This document shows positions 47,071 to 48,207 of a DNA stretch of 48,207 nucleotides, piece after piece (within the stretch, counting starts at the first letter, position 1; the number at the start of each line of letters is the position of its first letter). The stretch spans positions 1 through 48,207 of the forward strand of contig NZ_JADYVD010000055.1 in the NCBI RefSeq assembly GCF_020193575.1. The letters are read 5' to 3'. Made by a program: the position numbers and the translations under genes. Under the pieces are notes generated by a model. That model saw only the letters and a list, made by a program, of their open reading frames with translations, was not told the DNA's origin and did not search any database. The DNA is from Ensifer sp. IC4062. Lineage in GTDB: Bacteria > Pseudomonadota > Alphaproteobacteria > Rhizobiales > Rhizobiaceae.

Positions 47071-48207
47071 ATGTTCAAGAAAATCCTCATCGCCAATCGT
47101 GGTGAAATCGCCTGCCGCGTCATCCGTACCGCCAAGAGGCTCGGCATTCCGACCGTCGCCGTCTATTCCGATGCCGATCGCGATGCCATGCATGTGCGCA
47201 TGGCGGACGAAGCGGTGTATATCGGTGCCTCTCCCTCCAGCCAGTCCTATATCGTCATCGACAAGATCCTCGACGCGATCCGCAAGACCGGCGCCGATGC
47301 CGTGCATCCGGGCTACGGCTTTCTCTCCGAAAACGCCGCCTTTGCCGAAGCGCTCACGAAGGAGGGCGTCTCCTTCATCGGGCCGCCGGTCGGCGCGATA
47401 AAGGCGATGGGCGACAAGATCACCTCGAAGAAGATCGCCGCCGAAGCGGATGTCTCGACCGTTCCCGGTCATATGGAGCTGATCGAGGATGCCGAAGAAG
47501 CCGTGCGGATCGCCTCTGCCATCGGCTATCCTGTGATGATCAAGGCATCGGCCGGCGGCGGCGGCAAGGGCATGCGGATCGCCTGGAACGACATCGAGGC
47601 GCGCGAAGGCTTCCAGTCGTCGAAGAACGAGGCGAAAAGCTCCTTCGGCGACGACCGCATCTTTATCGAAAAATTCGTGACCGAGCCCCGCCACATCGAA
47701 ATCCAGGTGCTCGGCGACAAGCACGGCAACTGCGTCTTCCTCGGCGAGCGCGAATGCTCGATCCAGCGCCGCAACCAGAAAGTCATCGAAGAGGCCCCGT
47801 CTCCGTTCCTCGACGAGAAGACGCGGCGCGCCATGGGTAAGCAGGCGGTCGCGCTTGCCAAAGCCGTCGGCTACCACTCCGCCGGTACGGTCGAATTCAT
47901 CGTCGACGGCGATCGCAACTTCTACTTCCTCGAGATGAATACGCGTTTGCAGGTGGAGCACCCCGTCACCGAGCTCATCACCGGACTCGATCTCGTCGAG
48001 CAGATGGTCCGCGTTGCCGCCGGCGAGGAACTCGCCTTCAGCCAGAAAGACGTGAAGCTCGACGGCTGGGCGATAGAAAGCCGCCTTTACGCCGAAGACC
48101 CCTACCGCAATTTCCTGCCCTCGATCGGCCGGCTGACGCGCTACCGCCCACCTGAGGAAGGCAGGCAGGACGACGGCACCGTCATCAGCAACGACACCGG
48201 CGTTTTC
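47071..48207 (+). CDS. pccA: Propionyl-CoA carboxylase alpha subunit, N-terminal part
   Basis: 379 codons are visible before the window ends; the family is about 665 residues. The visible part is the biotin carboxylase: MFKKILIANRGEIACRVIRT, GYGFLSENAAFA, the ATP-grasp loop KASAGGGGKGMRI, GERECSIQRRNQKVIEEAPS and FLEMNTRLQVEHPVTE. It carboxylates biotin with ATP and bicarbonate; the biotin-carrier domain lies beyond the window. The start (47071) follows a purine-rich stretch. Alpha subunit of propionyl-CoA rather than acetyl- or methylcrotonyl-CoA carboxylase follows from the pccB neighbour. Confidence 0.93.
   Translation, partial: MFKKILIANRGEIACRVIRTAKRLGIPTVAVYSDADRDAMHVRMADEAVYIGASPSSQSYIVIDKILDAIRKTGADAVHPGYGFLSENAAFAEALTKEGVSFIGPPVGAIKAMGDKITSKKIAAEADVSTVPGHMELIEDAEEAVRIASAIGYPVMIKASAGGGGKGMRIAWNDIEAREGFQSSKNEAKSSFGDDRIFIEKFVTEPRHIEIQVLGDKHGNCVFLGERECSIQRRNQKVIEEAPSPFLDEKTRRAMGKQAVALAKAVGYHSAGTVEFIVDGDRNFYFLEMNTRLQVEHPVTELITGLDLVEQMVRVAAGEELAFSQKDVKLDGWAIESRLYAEDPYRNFLPSIGRLTRYRPPEEGRQDDGTVISNDTGVF

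Noticed and set aside
47011..47961. 316-codon minus-strand frame opposite pccA
   Set aside because: pccA motifs (ATP-grasp loop, biotin carboxylase signature) fix the coding strand.
1..48207. CRISPR arrays, tRNA or rRNA genes, transposases, phage genes
   Set aside because: None seen: no regularly spaced direct repeats, no cloverleaf-like or rRNA-like stretches noticed, and no transposase or integrase motifs in the translated frames.

Overview
The window looks like a large replicon, probably a chromid or megaplasmid, of an alphaproteobacterial rhizobium close to Sinorhizobium/Ensifer. The evidence is high GC with strong GC3 bias, strong purine-rich ribosome sites, families expanded in rhizobia (DUF982, DUF1236, DUF3008, DUF2934, DUF3175), Sinorhizobium-type dispersed repeats including a RIME-like nested palindrome, and a propionyl-CoA carboxylase locus whose order, as I recall it, matches the S. 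meliloti pSymB pcc region. Species and replicon are inference. No tRNA, rRNA, CRISPR array, transposase or prophage was seen.

Region 1 (1-12.5 kb) is sugar-acid catabolism. It holds a partial dienelactone-hydrolase-like gene, an SMP-30 lactonase, a DapA-family lyase, a FadR-type GntR regulator, an IlvD/Edd sugar-acid dehydratase and a uronate dehydrogenase gene broken by two frameshifts. Together these resemble an oxidative hexuronate route. An orphan family-1 sugar-binding protein follows, divergent from a LacI-type regulator that leads a tightly coupled operon (DUF2264 protein, D-2-hydroxyacid dehydrogenase, sugar isomerase-like protein). The LacI/binding-protein gap is packed with palindromic TTGCA half-sites.

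Region 2 (about 12.6-35.8 kb) is the most remarkable part. It is an island of small stress proteins, CBS-domain proteins, SDR enzymes, GlgX, GlgA, TreZ, topoisomerase IB and a UdgX-like DNA glycosylase. About twenty transcription units are preceded by a promoter of the EcfG/RpoE2 general-stress-response type (GGAAC, 16-17 bases, NGTT or a near variant), very often with the -10 element about 29-36 bases before the start codon. The island also encodes an EcfG-like ECF sigma factor and a convergent 53-residue NepR-like peptide. Two promoter/terminator pairs with no obvious gene between them suggest stress-controlled RNAs of about 105 nt.

Region 3 (36-40.3 kb) holds single metabolic genes: a DMT transporter, a fumarylacetoacetate-hydrolase-family enzyme, a glyoxalase-family protein with a TTG start, an orphan amino-acid-binding protein and an SDR.

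Region 4 (40.3 kb to the end) is valine/propionate catabolism. Isobutyryl-CoA dehydrogenase, 3-hydroxyisobutyryl-CoA hydrolase and 3-hydroxyisobutyrate dehydrogenase form one operon. A ScfR/PccR-type regulator is divergent from pccB, a small membrane protein and pccA, which runs off the end of the window.
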